From assembly GCA_020723405.1 (NCBI GenBank), contig DYIY01000002.1:340595-404594 (forward strand): a stretch of 64,000 bases of DNA, read 5' to 3'. The DNA is from Thiobacillus denitrificans (GTDB lineage: Bacteria > Pseudomonadota > Gammaproteobacteria > Burkholderiales > Thiobacillaceae). The notes under the pieces were generated by a model. It made no database searches. It was not told where the DNA came from and saw nothing but the letters and a program-made list of their open reading frames with translations. The stretch's first letter is position 1. Each line of letters opens with the position of its first letter. A program made the translations under genes and the position numbers. Positions 36,183 to 44,047 of the stretch are shown piece after piece.

Positions 36183-37265
36183 TCAGCCCCGGGCTTTCTC
36201 GAACTCCTTCATGTAGTCCACCAGGGCCTGCACCCCTTCCACCGGCATGGCGTTGTAGATGGAGGCGCGCATGCCACCCACGGAACGGTGGCCCTTCAAC
36301 TGCACCAGGCCCCGGGCCTTGGCACCCTTGAGGAAATCCTCGTCCAGGGCCGCATCCTTGAGGGTGAAGGGGATGTTCATCAGGGAACGGTTTTCCGGGG
36401 CCACGGGGGACTGGAAGAAAGCGGAGGCATCCAGGCAGTCGTAGAGCAGGCCGGCCTTGTGGCGGTTGATCCTTTCCATCTCCGTGAGACCCCCCTTGGC
36501 CTTGAGCCATTTGAACACCAGCCCGGCGATGTAGATGCCGTAGGTGGGCGGGGTGTTGTACATGGACTCGTTGTCGGCGTGGGTCTTGTAGTCGAACATG
36601 GTGGGCGTGCCGGGCACGGTCTGGCCCAGCAGGTCGTCCCGGACGATGACCACGGTGACCCCGGCGGGGCCGATGTTCTTCTGGGCCCCGGCGTAGATGA
36701 GGCCGAATTTCGACACGTCCATGGGCCGGGACAGGATGTTGGAGGACATGTCGGCCACCAGGGGCACGTCGCCGGCATCGGGGGTCCAGAAGATTTCCAC
36801 CCCGCCGATGGTTTCGTTGGGGGTGTAGTGCAGATAGGCGGCCCCCGGGTCCGTCCGCCAGGCGTCCTGGGCGGGGGCGTAGGTGAAGTTCCTGTCCTCG
36901 CTGCTGGCCACCACGTTGACGGCGCCGAACTTCTTCGCCTCCTTGATGGCCTTCTTGGACCATTCCCCGGTGTTCAGGAAGTCGGCCGACGCCTTGCCCC
37001 GGTAGAGGTTCATGGGGACCATGGCGAACTGGCTGGAGGCCCCGCCCTGGAGGAACAGCACCTTGTAGTTGCCCGGGATGCCCATCAGCTCCCGCAGGTC
37101 GGCTTCGGCCTGGGCCTGGATGCCCATGTATTCCTTGCCCCGGTGGGACATCTCCATGACCGACATGCCGCAGCCCTGCCAGTTGACCAGATCGTCCCGG
37201 GCCTGTTCCAGGACCTCACGGGGCAGGACCGCCGGTCCGGCGCTGAAGTTGTAGATGCGTTCCAT
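36183..37265 (-). CDS. serC: Phosphoserine aminotransferase
   Basis: The 360-residue PLP enzyme makes phosphoserine (and acts in the pyridoxal pathway in many bacteria). The N-terminal IYNFSAGPAVLPREVL and GMSVMEMSHRGKEY blocks are standard. The PLP lysine is in LIYAGAQKNIGPAG (near residue 196). It lies 66 bases upstream of serA, so two consecutive serine-pathway steps are co-transcribed, and 5 bases after the carbonic anhydrase gene. Confidence 0.97.
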   Translation of the reverse strand: MERIYNFSAGPAVLPREVLEQARDDLVNWQGCGMSVMEMSHRGKEYMGIQAQAEADLRELMGIPGNYKVLFLQGGASSQFAMVPMNLYRGKASADFLNTGEWSKKAIKEAKKFGAVNVVASSEDRNFTYAPAQDAWRTDPGAAYLHYTPNETIGGVEIFWTPDAGDVPLVADMSSNILSRPMDVSKFGLIYAGAQKNIGPAGVTVVIVRDDLLGQTVPGTPTMFDYKTHADNESMYNTPPTYGIYIAGLVFKWLKAKGGLTEMERINRHKAGLLYDCLDASAFFQSPVAPENRSLMNIPFTLKDAALDEDFLKGAKARGLVQLKGHRSVGGMRASIYNAMPVEGVQALVDYMKEFEKARG

Positions 37266-37270
37266 GGCTG

Positions 37271-38128
37271 TCAGTGTCCTTCCTTGTGTCCTTCGGATTT
37301 GGCGGATGTCTTGGCGGCGCCGCTCTTGCCGGGGGGGGCGTTCAGCCCCTTGATCAGATCCAGCATGGCCAGCTTGGCCGGATCGGTCTCGCCGTTGACG
37401 TTGATGATGTTGAGCTTGCCCTGTCCCTGCTTCATCTCGTTGCGGAAATCATAGACGGCCCCCACCACGGTGAGCTGGCCGCCCATGACCTCGGCTTCGA
37501 ACTTGCCCATGGCCGTGCGCACCTGGTTGTTGACGTTCTGTTTCACGCTGTTGAGCCCCGGGTCTCCCTTGCCGATCTGCAGGGTATCCAGTTCCCGCTG
37601 GATGGTGGGCGACTCCTTGGAGTAGTCGCCGGAGGCCGCCTTGATGGCCCCGCAGGCCACGTGGCCGACGATCAGCAGCAGGGGGGTGTGCAGATGATGC
37701 ACGCCATACTCCACCGAGCCTTCCGCCGTGGCGATCTGGTTGCCGATGTTGCGGATCATGAACAGGTCCCCGTCCGGGGAACCGTCGAGGGCGTGGGTGT
37801 GCACCCGGGAATCGGAACAGGTGATCACCGTGGCCCGGGGATGTTGGCCCTCCAGGAACGGCTTGAAATACTCCGGTCCGTGGCCGGCCACGAACTTGCG
37901 GTTGTTCTGGGCGATCTCCCTGAGGATGTCGCTGGCGCCACCGTGGCCCTTGTCCTTCATGCTGGCCGCGTATTCACGCAGCACTTCCTTGACGATGAGG
38001 CGGATCTTCTCCTTCTCGGCGTCGCTCATGGCCGCCATGGCTGCCGGGTCGGCAGCAGTCGCGGCGCAGATGGGAATCACGGTGGTCAGGGCCAGGCCCA
38101 GCAAAGCCCGCCGGATGGTCGATGTCAT
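37271..38128 (-). CDS. Exported beta-class carbonic anhydrase
   Basis: The 285-residue protein interconverts CO2 and bicarbonate. The zinc ligands and dyad are intact: VITCSDSRVH (Cys104, Asp106, Arg108) and IVGHVACGA (His156, Cys159). Residues 1-26 form a signal peptide (basic start, hydrophobic LGLALTTVIPICAAT, cleavage near ATAA), so the enzyme should be periplasmic. A long N-terminal helix region (DAEKEKIRLIVKEVL) precedes the catalytic core, and the tail has a Lys/His-rich GHKEGH that could bind metal. It is 5 bases upstream of serC. The combination of an exported beta-CA and the amino acid operon is unusual. A promoter with a palindrome lies just upstream. Confidence 0.9.
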   Translation of the reverse strand: MTSTIRRALLGLALTTVIPICAATAADPAAMAAMSDAEKEKIRLIVKEVLREYAASMKDKGHGGASDILREIAQNNRKFVAGHGPEYFKPFLEGQHPRATVITCSDSRVHTHALDGSPDGDLFMIRNIGNQIATAEGSVEYGVHHLHTPLLLIVGHVACGAIKAASGDYSKESPTIQRELDTLQIGKGDPGLNSVKQNVNNQVRTAMGKFEAEVMGGQLTVVGAVYDFRNEMKQGQGKLNIINVNGETDPAKLAMLDLIKGLNAPPGKSGAAKTSAKSEGHKEGH

Positions 38129-38150
38129 TGGTCACCCCTCGAAGGAAAAA

Positions 38151-38178
38151 ATTGTAACCAAATATCGACCCCGGGTCG
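38151..38178 (-). promoter_or_regulatory. Candidate promoter with palindromic operator, carbonic anhydrase gene
   Basis: TACAAT (minus strand, 38156-38151, 5 of 6) lies about 23 bases before the start codon. The -35 area is covered by the perfect 13-base palindrome CGACCCCGGGTCG (38166-38178), whose own match to TTGACA is weak. This arrangement suggests a repressed or activated promoter. Confidence 0.45.
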
Positions 38179-38201
38179 GGAATCTTCAGCCCCCCTGAAT
38201 C

Positions 38202-39881
38202 TCAGTCCTTGCCCGAACGCCAGATGGAATAGAGGATCCAGACGCTGTTGAAGAAGGCCACCACGAAGCCCAACAGGCCGAACAGGGGCAGGCCGAACAG
38301 CTCCGGCCCTCCCTGCACGGTCATGATGATGCTGGACCCCACCACCAGGGAAGCGGTGAGCACCCCCATGGTGAGCCGGTTGGCGGCCTGATTGAGCTGG
38401 ACTCCGAAGTGATCCAGGCGTTTCAGGTCCAGATCCACCTTGAGCCGGCCCCGGCGGGCGTTGCGGAACAGGCGGGCCATGTCCCGGGGCAGGCCCACCA
38501 GGATTTCAGTCATCTCCCGCAGGCCCCGGCGAGCCCGGCGGGCCAGAGCGGGGGGCGAATACCGGGCCTCCAGCACCCGGGTCACGAAGGGAGTCAGGTG
38601 GTCCACCATGTGGAAGTCCGGGTCCAACTGATGGCCCAGGCCCTCCAGAGTGATGATGGCCTTGAACAGCAGGGTGAGATCCGGCGGCAGGGCCAGGTGG
38701 TTGTCGCGCATGACCGCCGTCACCTCCCCCAGCAGGGCCCCCACCTTGATGTCCTTCAGGGTGAGATTGTCGTAGCCGAACACCATTTCGGTGATGTCGT
38801 AGGCCAGGTGTTCCTCATCGATCTCCGCGTCCCCGGCCCACAGGGTCAGCACGTTGAGCATGCCCGCCTCGTCCTTGTGGATGAGGGCCTGGAGAAAATC
38901 GATGAGCTGGTCCCGGCGGGTATCGGTGATGCGTCCCACCATGCCGAAGTCCAGCAGGCCCAGGCGGTTGCCGGGCAGATAGACCACATTGCCCGGATGG
39001 GGGTCGGCATGGAAATAGCCGTCGATGAGGATCATCTTCAGCACCGCATCCGCCCCGCGGGTGGCCAGCAGCTTCAGGTCGCAGCCCGCTGCCCGGGCCG
39101 CCGCCAGATCGTTGCCCGGCACCCCCACCAGTTCCTCCTGGACGTTCACGGTTTCGGCACAATGGGCCCAGAACACCCGGGGAATGCGCACCGTGAGATC
39201 GTCCTTGAAGCGCTCGGCGAAGGATTCCAGATTGCGGGCCTCCTTCACCAGGTCGAACTCCCGCAGCAGGGAACGCTTCAACTGGCCCACGATCTGCACC
39301 GGCTTGTAGCGGCGCAGGTCGGGCATCTGCAGTTCCATGATGCGCGCCAGGTGGACCAGGATGCGCAGGTCCGCCTCGATCTTGGGCAGGATGTCCGGGC
39401 GGCGGACCTTCACCACCACCGGAGTGCCGTCTTCCAGCCGGGCCCGGTGCACCTGGGCGATGGAAGCGGCGGCGAAAGGCTCCACCTGGAAATCGGGGAA
39501 CACCTCTTCCACCGGCCGGCCCCAGGCCCGCTCCAGTTCCGGGCGCAGGCGCTCGAAGGGCACCGGGGGCACGTGGCTGTGCAACTGCTCGAACTCGGCG
39601 ATCCAGGAGGGTGGGAAGACATCCACCCGGGTGGCCAGAATCTGCCCCAGCTTGACGAAGGTGGGTCCCAGGTCGGTCAGGGCCAGACGGATGCGCACCG
39701 GCAGATCCAACTGGGTGATCTCGTTGGAAGTCTGCCAGTGCAGCAGCCGGCCCGCCCGCTCCAGGAGGTGGGACACCCCCAGCAGGCGGACGATGTCACC
39801 CCAGCCATAGCGGATCAGAACGGACGCAATCTCATGCAGGCGCGGCAGGTCCCGCACCATGGACAGGGTTTCGCGAAGCAT
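38202..39881 (-). CDS. ubiB: UbiB/ABC1-family atypical kinase
   Basis: The 559-residue membrane-associated protein supports ubiquinone synthesis as an ATPase or atypical kinase. Family motifs are the KxGQ helix (FVKLGQILATR), the Ala-rich loop (AAASIAQVH), VVVKVRRP with the ATP lysine, HADPHPGNVVYL and LLDFGMVGRI. Two C-terminal hydrophobic helices (near 500-520 and 528-550) anchor it in the membrane. It is not in a ubiE-ubiJ-ubiB setting. Instead it follows an uncharacterised helical protein by 9 bases, so it may be a second ABC1 paralogue rather than the core UbiB. Confidence 0.82.
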   Translation of the reverse strand: MLRETLSMVRDLPRLHEIASVLIRYGWGDIVRLLGVSHLLERAGRLLHWQTSNEITQLDLPVRIRLALTDLGPTFVKLGQILATRVDVFPPSWIAEFEQLHSHVPPVPFERLRPELERAWGRPVEEVFPDFQVEPFAAASIAQVHRARLEDGTPVVVKVRRPDILPKIEADLRILVHLARIMELQMPDLRRYKPVQIVGQLKRSLLREFDLVKEARNLESFAERFKDDLTVRIPRVFWAHCAETVNVQEELVGVPGNDLAAARAAGCDLKLLATRGADAVLKMILIDGYFHADPHPGNVVYLPGNRLGLLDFGMVGRITDTRRDQLIDFLQALIHKDEAGMLNVLTLWAGDAEIDEEHLAYDITEMVFGYDNLTLKDIKVGALLGEVTAVMRDNHLALPPDLTLLFKAIITLEGLGHQLDPDFHMVDHLTPFVTRVLEARYSPPALARRARRGLREMTEILVGLPRDMARLFRNARRGRLKVDLDLKRLDHFGVQLNQAANRLTMGVLTASLVVGSSIIMTVQGGPELFGLPLFGLLGFVVAFFNSVWILYSIWRSGKD

Positions 39882-39890
39882 CGGGGAGGG

Positions 39891-40529
39891 TTATTTCTGC
39901 CGGGTATCCAGGCTGTCGGCCAACCCCCGCAGGATACCGGAGGCCACGCTGTAAAGCCGCCCCCTGGCCTCCTCGGCGGTGGACAGGGCTTCAGCCCCGC
40001 TACCCACGGCGATGGTAGCCATGCGACTGTTCAGCTTCTCCAGCACGTCCCGCACCTGGACGCCGGTATCCGTTCCGTTGCGCGCCAGATGCTGGCCCAG
40101 ATCGGCGAACTCACCCCGCAGCCAACCCTGGGTCCGGTCGGAAGCCTCCTTGATGGTGGTCAGCAGATCCCCTTCCAGCCCCTTCACCGCATTCATCGTT
40201 TCCCGCACGTCCGTCTCGGCGAAACGTTGGCCCACGTCCCAGGCTTCCTCCACCGCCATGCGCAGGGAATAGACCGAACGCCCCAGGGCCTCGTCCATGC
40301 CCCGCACCGCTTCCCGCAGGGCGCCGCTCGCCTGGTTGCCCCGGGTCAGCAGACCATCGCCCAGACCATCCAGGGTATCCCGCAACACCTGGCGGACGGC
40401 GGCCGGGTCGGCCTGGTGATCTACCAGGGCCCGCATGACCAGTGTGCGCACCTGGTCCCGCAATTGTTCGGGATCATCGCCGGCAGCACGAACACTCTCA
40501 AGAACTTCCTCTTTGTTTTCAATGGACAT
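39891..40529 (-). CDS. Uncharacterised helical protein (212 aa)
   Basis: I do not recognise a named function. The 212-residue protein is soluble and almost fully helical, with amphipathic runs reminiscent of phasins or apolipoprotein-like helices (LREAVRGMDEALGRSVYSLR, RDVLEKLNSRMATIAVGS). There is no signal peptide, membrane segment or cysteine. The start is well supported by AAGGAG 8 bases upstream. It is co-directional with the UbiB-family gene, which begins 9 bases later, suggesting a joint role at the membrane or lipid surface. The start region faces the NlpC gene across 110 bases with a perfect 12-base palindrome. Confidence 0.75.
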   Translation of the reverse strand: MSIENKEEVLESVRAAGDDPEQLRDQVRTLVMRALVDHQADPAAVRQVLRDTLDGLGDGLLTRGNQASGALREAVRGMDEALGRSVYSLRMAVEEAWDVGQRFAETDVRETMNAVKGLEGDLLTTIKEASDRTQGWLRGEFADLGQHLARNGTDTGVQVRDVLEKLNSRMATIAVGSGAEALSTAEEARGRLYSVASGILRGLADSLDTRQK

Positions 40530-40571
40530 GGAAAATCTCCTTCATGTTGATTATGAGTAATCTCCTCTTCC

Positions 40572-40589
40572 ATAGTAGACAAGCTTGTC
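40572..40589 (-). promoter_or_regulatory. Candidate operator and -10 in divergent region
   Basis: GACAAGCTTGTC (40578-40589) is a perfect 12-base palindrome. It abuts TACTAT (minus strand, 40577-40572, 4 of 6), a possible -10 for the leftward unknown-ubiB unit. A second inverted repeat, CTGTC/GACAG (40618-40622, 40632-40636), lies just before the rightward nlpC start. Confidence 0.4.
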
Positions 40590-40639
40590 GGTTTGATGGC
40601 TTAATCCGCGCACTTTTCTGTCAAATTTTTCGACAGCCC

Positions 40640-41143
40640 ATGGCCCGACCCACCCGTTCGCTGACCGCACTGGCCCTGCTGGTCGCTACCCTGGCAACCG
40701 CCCAGATGGCACCCGCCGAGGAAACCGGCCAGACCGGCGGCATCGGCGCTGGCATGACCGAAAAGGCCAAGCCTCTCCTCAAGGCCCTGGGCATGTTGGG
40801 CACCCCCTACAAGTTTGGCGGCAGCAACCCCGACCAAGGCGTGGATTGCAGCGGCTTCGTCCGCCACGTGTACAAGGAATCCGCCGGGGTCAGCCTGCCG
40901 CGCAGCGCACGGGACATGAGCAAGGAGGGCGAGCAGGTAGCCCGTGAAGCCCTCAAGCCTGGCGACCTGGTGTTCTTCAACACCCGCAAGCAGCCCAACT
41001 CCCACGTGGGCATCTACAAGGGCGACGGCGAATTCATCCACGCCAGCAGCAGCCGCACCAAGGAAGTGACCATCTCCCGCATGGACCAGAAATACTGGGC
41101 TGCCCGTTTCAATGGCGCACGTCGTGTGCTGCCCACCGAGTAA
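40640..41143 (+). CDS. Exported NlpC/P60 peptidoglycan hydrolase
   Basis: The 167-residue protein is a signal peptide (residues 1-26, LTALALLVATLATAQ) plus one NlpC/P60 domain. The catalytic Cys-His-His set is visible: GVDCSGFVRHVY (Cys70), NSHVGIYKG (His122) and EFIHASSS (His134). It should cut the gamma-D-Glu-diaminopimelate stem peptide bond in the periplasm. No SH3 or LysM targeting domain is present. The start lacks a Shine-Dalgarno sequence, and a longer reading to 40442 was rejected because the signal peptide begins at 40640. The 3' end overlaps the next gene by 32 bases. Confidence 0.9.
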   Translation: MARPTRSLTALALLVATLATAQMAPAEETGQTGGIGAGMTEKAKPLLKALGMLGTPYKFGGSNPDQGVDCSGFVRHVYKESAGVSLPRSARDMSKEGEQVAREALKPGDLVFFNTRKQPNSHVGIYKGDGEFIHASSSRTKEVTISRMDQKYWAARFNGARRVLPTE

Positions 41144-41780
41144 GACCGCCCTCCTCCTACTGTTTCTCCTCCCCCACCTGGCGGCGGCTGCCCCCAGCGA
41201 AGAGGAGTTGTTCTTCAAGAGCGTCTCCGAAGTCAGCGACGGAGACCTGCGCTTTCTGGAGCGGGCCCCGGAACGCCCGGTGCACCACCACGAGAACCGC
41301 CTGACCATCCATGACGCCAGCCTGGTAGATGGTTGGATCCGCCTGGAACAGTGCCACAGCCACCTGGACCCGGTGGCCAGCATGCAGATTGTCTATGGTG
41401 AAGGTCGCATCCGTGCCCTGGAGATCCTCAACCACCACGGCATCGGCAAGACCTGGGTTCTTGGCCACACCGTGCAACTGGAGGACGTGGCGCCAGGGGC
41501 AGGACTGTGCATCCGCGCCGAAACCCGGGCTCTGGCCCGGGACGAGCAGGGCAACTACCAATTGGCCAACGGCCCCTACATGCGCCGCTTCCTGGACGGC
41601 TTCTACCCCATGCGGGTGTCCGTGGACGTGAACCTGGACACGGATCGCCTGGGGTTCCTGGACATCACGCCCGCCCCCCAGCCCGGCTTCCTGATCCAGC
41701 AGGATGCCCGGCACATCCGCTTCGATGCGCTTTTCGAAGGCATGCTGCGCACGCTGATCCGCTTCCGTCCCCGGCCTTGA
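41112..41780 (+). CDS. Uncharacterised exported protein (222 aa)
   Basis: I do not recognise this family. Residues 1-27 form a signal peptide (KTALLLLFLLPHLAAAA). The mature part is mostly beta-like, with a His-rich stretch (PERPVHHHENR, then CHSHLDP) that could bind metal, and two cysteines (CHSH near residue 80 and GLCIRAE near 133) that might form a disulfide. The start lies inside the nlpC gene (32-base overlap in another frame), so translation is probably coupled. Its partner is likely the NlpC hydrolase. Co-function in cell-wall or envelope maintenance is inference only. Confidence 0.78.
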   Translation: MAHVVCCPPSKTALLLLFLLPHLAAAAPSEEELFFKSVSEVSDGDLRFLERAPERPVHHHENRLTIHDASLVDGWIRLEQCHSHLDPVASMQIVYGEGRIRALEILNHHGIGKTWVLGHTVQLEDVAPGAGLCIRAETRALARDEQGNYQLANGPYMRRFLDGFYPMRVSVDVNLDTDRLGFLDITPAPQPGFLIQQDARHIRFDALFEGMLRTLIRFRPRP

Positions 41781-41794
41781 GACCATGGGTCTTC

Positions 41795-41823
41795 TTGTCG
41801 TGTAAATAATTAACACGTATAAC
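41795..41823 (+). promoter_or_regulatory. Strong promoter with palindrome in its spacer (PEP-CTERM gene)
   Basis: TTGTCG (41795-41800), a 17-base spacer and TATAAC (41818-41823, 5 of 6). The 19-base near-palindrome CGTGTAAATAATTAACACG (41799-41817, 8 of 9 pairs) fills the spacer, as expected of a repressor or MerR-like activator site. Confidence 0.65.
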
Positions 41824-41887
41824 TCCGGTACCGCCACACCGACGGCCGCCGCCCGGGGCATACCGGGTATCCATCGGGAGAAACCCC

Positions 41888-42487
41888 ATGAAAACCCTGG
41901 CCCCCCTCCTCCTGGCCCTGGCCTTGACCAGCCAGGCCCATGCCGCCGGCATCGGCTTCGACGACATCACCGGCCCAGGTGTGCCGGCCATCGCCGACGG
42001 TTATGCCGGTCTGGACTGGACCAACATGTACAGCGCCGATTCCAGTACTTACCCCTATGACAGCGGCTTCATCTGGGGCAACGTCAGTGCAGACCGGGTG
42101 GCCTTCAGCGGCCCCCTGGGCAGTTCCGGTTTCGCCTCCGCCACGGATTTCACCTTCGACTCGGTCCATCTCACCGGCGCCTGGCGGGATGACCTGAACG
42201 TGCTGGTGGAAGGCTATGACGATGGCGTCCTGATGCACAGCGTCAACCTGGTGGTGGACCTCTATGCACCGACCTGGTTCTCCTTTGGCTGGAGCAGCAT
42301 TGATTCGGTCATTTTCACCACCTCCGGTGGCGTGAATGCCGGACTCCGTTCCAACGGCCCCCAGTTGGTTCTGGACGAACTGGTGTTGACCCCGGTACCG
42401 GAGGCGAAGACTTGGGCGATGCTGTTGGTGGGGCTGGGGGTGGTGGCATTGCAGTTGCGGAATCGGAAGTTGGTGTTGGCGGCCTGA
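41888..42487 (+). CDS. PEP-CTERM sorting-domain protein
   Basis: The 199-residue exported protein has a signal peptide (residues 1-19, cleaved near SQAHAAG) and a C-terminal PEP-CTERM tripartite signal: VPEAKTWAMLLVGLGVVA with a basic tail RNRK (about residues 171-194). This signal targets proteins to exosortase EpsH/XrtA, linked to exopolysaccharide and floc formation. The mature domain is beta-rich with Asp/Gly/Ser repeats (GFDDITGPGVP, YAPTWFSFGW) and lacks cysteine. GGGAG lies 8 bases before the ATG. The exosortase itself is not in the window. A strong promoter with a palindromic spacer precedes it, so expression is probably regulated. Confidence 0.9.
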   Translation: MKTLAPLLLALALTSQAHAAGIGFDDITGPGVPAIADGYAGLDWTNMYSADSSTYPYDSGFIWGNVSADRVAFSGPLGSSGFASATDFTFDSVHLTGAWRDDLNVLVEGYDDGVLMHSVNLVVDLYAPTWFSFGWSSIDSVIFTTSGGVNAGLRSNGPQLVLDELVLTPVPEAKTWAMLLVGLGVVALQLRNRKLVLAA

Positions 42488-42900
42488 GGCACGCAGGGTT
42501 GCGGGTTGTGGATACACCGGGGTTTCCCTTCTCTGCTGTAGGAGGGCGTTGGCCGGGACATTCGGCGGCGCGTTCTTTTCTTTGCCCGTGCACAGAAAGC
42601 CACTCAAGGAAAAACCGCCCCGGGTTGCCGGCCTTCGGGTTCCCTCCCCCGGGGGGAGGGCTAAGGCGGCCCTGACTCGCCCCGACTGCGGATTGATGCG
42701 GTTCGCTGCGCTCACCACATCCTTGGTGGGGGCCGCGTAGCGGCCTGGACGGGGTCAATCGTGGTTGAGAGAGTGAGCGCCGGGGCGAGTTTGCGAACCG
42801 CCCCGGCGCCAGTCTGCTGACGGGGAATCCGGCGGAAAGCCCCCCTAGCCCCCGGGACCGCTTTGCATCCCCTCCCATCAGGAGTCCTCTTTTCGCACTC
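42488..42900. other. Intergenic region with degenerate repeat sequence
   Basis: No gene is supported in these 413 bases. The region is GC-rich and rich in short inverted repeats, for example CCCTCCCCCGGGGGGAGGG near 42650-42660 and GCCGCGTAGCGGC near 42731-42744. It shares a 22-base word with the gap after feoB. The mix resembles dispersed intergenic repeats rather than decayed coding sequence. The promoter and Fur box of the iron cluster begin at 42908. Confidence 0.5.
42693..42714. repeat. 22-base word shared with 50493-50514
   Basis: The word begins TTGATGCGGTTCGCTGCG and ends CTCA. It is identical at both sites, each in a gap flanking the iron cluster. Confidence 0.7.
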
Positions 42901-42907
42901 AAACTGG

Positions 42908-42937
42908 TTGATAACCATTCTCATTATTTGTCATAAT
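42908..42937 (+). promoter_or_regulatory. Fur box over a sigma-70 promoter (iron cluster)
   Basis: TTGATA (42908-42913), an 18-base spacer and CATAAT (42932-42937) form a promoter 30 bases before fbpA. The 19 bases from 42910 to 42928 match the Fur consensus GATAATGATAATCATTATC at 14 positions, with both half sites (GATAA and CATTAT) intact. Iron-replete Fur would block the -35 and spacer. Confidence 0.75.
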
Positions 42938-42966
42938 GGGTCCCAGTCCCCACCCTGGAGCCCTTC

Positions 42967-43977
42967 ATGAAGTCCTGGAAGTCATTCGCCCTGGCCACCC
43001 TCCTCTTGGGCAGCTTGCAAAACGCCCTGGCCGAAGAAGTCGTGGTCTATTCCGCCCGCAACGAACAGCTCATCAAGCCCTTGTTTGACGCCTACACCAA
43101 GGAAACGGGGGTCCAGATCAAGTTCGTCACCGACAAGGAAGGTCCCCTCATGGCCCGCCTGAAGGCCGAGGGCCGCAACACTCCGGCCGACGTGTTCATG
43201 ACCGTGGATGCGGGCAACCTGTGGCAGGCCGCCCAGGAAGACCTGCTCCAGCCAGTCAACTCGAAGGTGCTGGGCGGCAACGTTCCCGAGCACCTGCGGG
43301 ACCCGGGCAACGAGTGGTTCGGCCTGTCGGTGCGGGCCCGCACCCTGGTCTACAACACCGCCAGGGTGAAGCCCGGCGAATTGACCACCTACGAGGACCT
43401 GGCCTCCCCGAAATGGAAGGGGCGCCTCTGTCTGCGCACCGCCAAGAAGGTTTACAACCAGTCCCTGGTGGCCATGCTCATGCACGAGTATGGCGAGGAC
43501 AAGGCGGAACAGGTGGTCAAGGGCTGGGTGGCCAACCTGGCCACGGATCCCTTCCCCGACGACACCAAGGCCATGGAGGCCGTGGCCGCCGGCCTGTGCG
43601 ACGTGACCGTGGTGAACACCTATTACTTCGGCCGACTGATGGAGAAGAAGGCCAACCTGCCCCTGGCCATCTTCTGGCCCAACCAGGCCTTGAAGAACAA
43701 GGCCGCTGGCGTCCACGTGAACGTCTCCGGCGCCGGCGTGACCCGCCACGCCAAGCATCCCGCCGCCGCCATCCGCCTGCTGGAGTGGCTGTCCTCGGAC
43801 AAGGCCCAGAACCTTTACGCCGACGTGAACCTGGAGTTCCCCGCCAACCCCAGGGTGAAGCCCGATGCCGTGGTGGCCGCCTGGGGGACCTTCAAGCCCA
43901 ACCTGATCAACGTGGCCCAGGCCGGTGCCCTCCAGGCCAAGGCCGTGATGCTCATGGACCGGGTGGGCTACAAGTAA
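42967..43977 (+). CDS. fbpA: Fe(III) ABC transporter, periplasmic binding protein
   Basis: The 336-residue protein is a class of ferric-iron-binding protein related to FbpA/FutA/AfuA. The signal peptide is residues 1-22 (LATLLLGSLQNALA). The mature start VVVYSARNEQLIKPL is the family hallmark. The paired iron-ligand tyrosines lie in VVNTYYFGRLME (near 218-229), and NVSGAGVTRHAKHP and DRVGYK are conserved. It collects Fe3+ in the periplasm for the FbpBC permease encoded next. It follows a Fur box promoter, so low iron should induce it. A 10-bp perfect hairpin lies after the stop, before fbpB. Confidence 0.95.
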   Translation: MKSWKSFALATLLLGSLQNALAEEVVVYSARNEQLIKPLFDAYTKETGVQIKFVTDKEGPLMARLKAEGRNTPADVFMTVDAGNLWQAAQEDLLQPVNSKVLGGNVPEHLRDPGNEWFGLSVRARTLVYNTARVKPGELTTYEDLASPKWKGRLCLRTAKKVYNQSLVAMLMHEYGEDKAEQVVKGWVANLATDPFPDDTKAMEAVAAGLCDVTVVNTYYFGRLMEKKANLPLAIFWPNQALKNKAAGVHVNVSGAGVTRHAKHPAAAIRLLEWLSSDKAQNLYADVNLEFPANPRVKPDAVVAAWGTFKPNLINVAQAGALQAKAVMLMDRVGYK

Positions 43978-43988
43978 ACCGGCCTTCC

Positions 43989-44037
43989 CCGGGTCCGGCC
44001 GCTGCTCCTGTTACCATCCGGACCCGGATATCCTGAG
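43989..44037 (+). repeat. Perfect 10-bp hairpin in the fbpA-fbpB gap
   Basis: CCGGGTCCGG (43989-43998) pairs perfectly with CCGGACCCGG (44028-44037) around a 29-base loop. There is no T run, so it is not a classical terminator. Such 3' stem-loops often stabilise the binding-protein mRNA and raise its level over the permease. Confidence 0.7.
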
Positions 44038-44047
44038 CCTGCACAGA

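Noticed and set aside
42262..42902. Minus-strand frames in the gap before the iron cluster
   Set aside because: Their translated text is repeat-derived, with Arg/Pro/Gly runs, and they overlap the PEP-CTERM gene in antisense.
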